From the NCBI RefSeq assembly GCF_009017275.1, contig NZ_WBZC01000003.1, forward strand, positions 40,670-104,669: DNA of 64,000 nt, read 5' to 3'. Shown one piece after another: positions 63,608-64,000 of the stretch. The position numbers and the translations under genes were made by a program. Below the pieces are notes generated by a model. The model saw nothing but the letters and a program-made list of their open reading frames with translations, did no database searches and was not told the origin of the DNA. How positions within the stretch are numbered: position 1 is the first letter of the stretch; every line of letters starts with the position of its first letter. Origin of the DNA: Alkaliphilus pronyensis (GTDB lineage: Bacteria; Bacillota; Clostridia; Peptostreptococcales; Natronincolaceae).

Positions 63608-64000
63608 GAGTTAAGAGTGAAAAGTGAAAAGTGAAGAGTTAAGAGTGAAGAGTTAAGAGTGAAGAGTTAAAAACATAATCAAAATTGAAAATTGAAAATT
63701 GAAAATTGAAAATTGAAAATTGAAAATGGAAAATTGAAAATGGAAAATTGAAAACCTTAAAATCAATTAGTAATGAGTAATGGAAAACCCAAAACCAAAA
63801 ACCAAAACTAAAGTTAAGAGTGAAGAGTTAAGAGTTAAGAGTTAAGAGTGAAGAGTGAAGAGTTAAGAGTTAAGAGTGAAGAGTTAAGAGTTAAGAGTGA
63901 AGAGTTAAGAGTGAAGAGTGAAAAGTGAAGAGTGAAGAGTTAAGAGTTAAGAGTGAAAAGTGAAAAATTAAAAACATAAACAAAATTGAAAATGGAAAAT
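63596..64000 (+). repeat. Composite heptamer repeat array
   Basis: Ten units of GT(T/G)AA(G/A)A (63596-63665), then AATTGAA/AATGGAA units (about 63680-63752), an AACCAAA-type block (about 63786-63808), about 22 more GTKAARA units (about 63811-63964) and again the AATTGAA class to the edge. The junction AAAACATAAWCAAAATTGAAAAT occurs twice, at about 63669 and 63970, so the whole pattern repeats about every 300 bases. Units are strictly 7 bases. It has no spacers and no coding capacity, and the array continues beyond the window. It matches the description of short tandemly repeated heptamers known from cyanobacteria and some Clostridia. Confidence 0.9.

Noticed and set aside
63596..64000. CRISPR array
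   Set aside because: Units are 7 bases long, contiguous and without spacers; no cas genes are in the window.

Overview
The window looks like a chromosome segment of a low-GC, anaerobic, spore-forming Firmicute of the class Clostridia. The evidence is A/T-rich intergenic DNA, strong AGGAGG-type ribosome binding sites, frequent TTG/GTG starts, spore genes (gpr, spoIIP), anaerobic (cbi-type) cobalamin synthesis, many ferredoxin-type proteins, and the clostridial gene order holA-rpsT-gpr-spoIIP-lepA-hemW-hrcA-grpE-dnaK-dnaJ-prmA-rsmE-mtaB. A relative of Alkaliphilus would fit, but this is inference from gene style. No rRNA, tRNA, CRISPR array, integrase or intact transposase was seen.

Layout. 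1-8.4 kb: a RarD-type transporter, a decayed small gene, an exported protein of unknown function, the TrkA/TrkH potassium uptake pair, and a chemoreceptor gene preceded by a class I cyclic di-GMP riboswitch with its own terminator. 8.4-10 kb: a carbonic-anhydrase-like protein and an unknown membrane protein amid dispersed repeats. 10-23.7 kb: a cobalamin regulon. One cobalamin riboswitch precedes cbiK and a ferredoxin. A second, with a near-ideal sigma-A promoter, precedes btuFCD-type uptake genes, which run into cbiA-C-D-E-T-L-F-G-H-J. Together these encode cobalt insertion and most of the anaerobic corrin pathway. The late genes (cbiB, cbiP, cobU/S/T) are not in the window.

23.7-31 kb: decayed DNA with a methyl-accepting chemotaxis protein remnant, a QueG-like iron-sulfur protein, a P-loop ATPase, an orphan PAS histidine kinase, a PgpA-like protein and a YtcJ-like amidohydrolase. 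31-45 kb: an accessory-looking stretch with AlaX, several unknown proteins, an Eco57I-type DNA methyltransferase without a visible nuclease, a coupled downstream gene that resembles ferredoxin-dependent bilin reductases, two metallo-beta-lactamase-fold proteins and a TPR protein. 45-63.6 kb: housekeeping genes, including a ComEC without its hydrolase domain, holA, rpsT, spore genes, lepA, hemW, and a heat-shock operon under a perfect CIRCE operator, continuing to prmA, rsmE and mtaB. 63.6-64 kb: an array of variant heptamer repeats that supplies the end of mtaB and runs off the window.

The most interesting unexplained items are: (i) a two-copy, about 125-base, strongly structured repeat just upstream of trkA and of an unknown gene, with a possible pseudoknot reaching toward the ribosome binding site; (ii) the bilin-reductase-like gene coupled to the orphan methyltransferase, whose leader carries three hairpins ending in a terminator; (iii) the heptamer array in which nearly every unit of one class carries a stop codon; and (iv) a family of GGGGACGGGG-type hairpins that sit on the stop codons of neighbouring genes.
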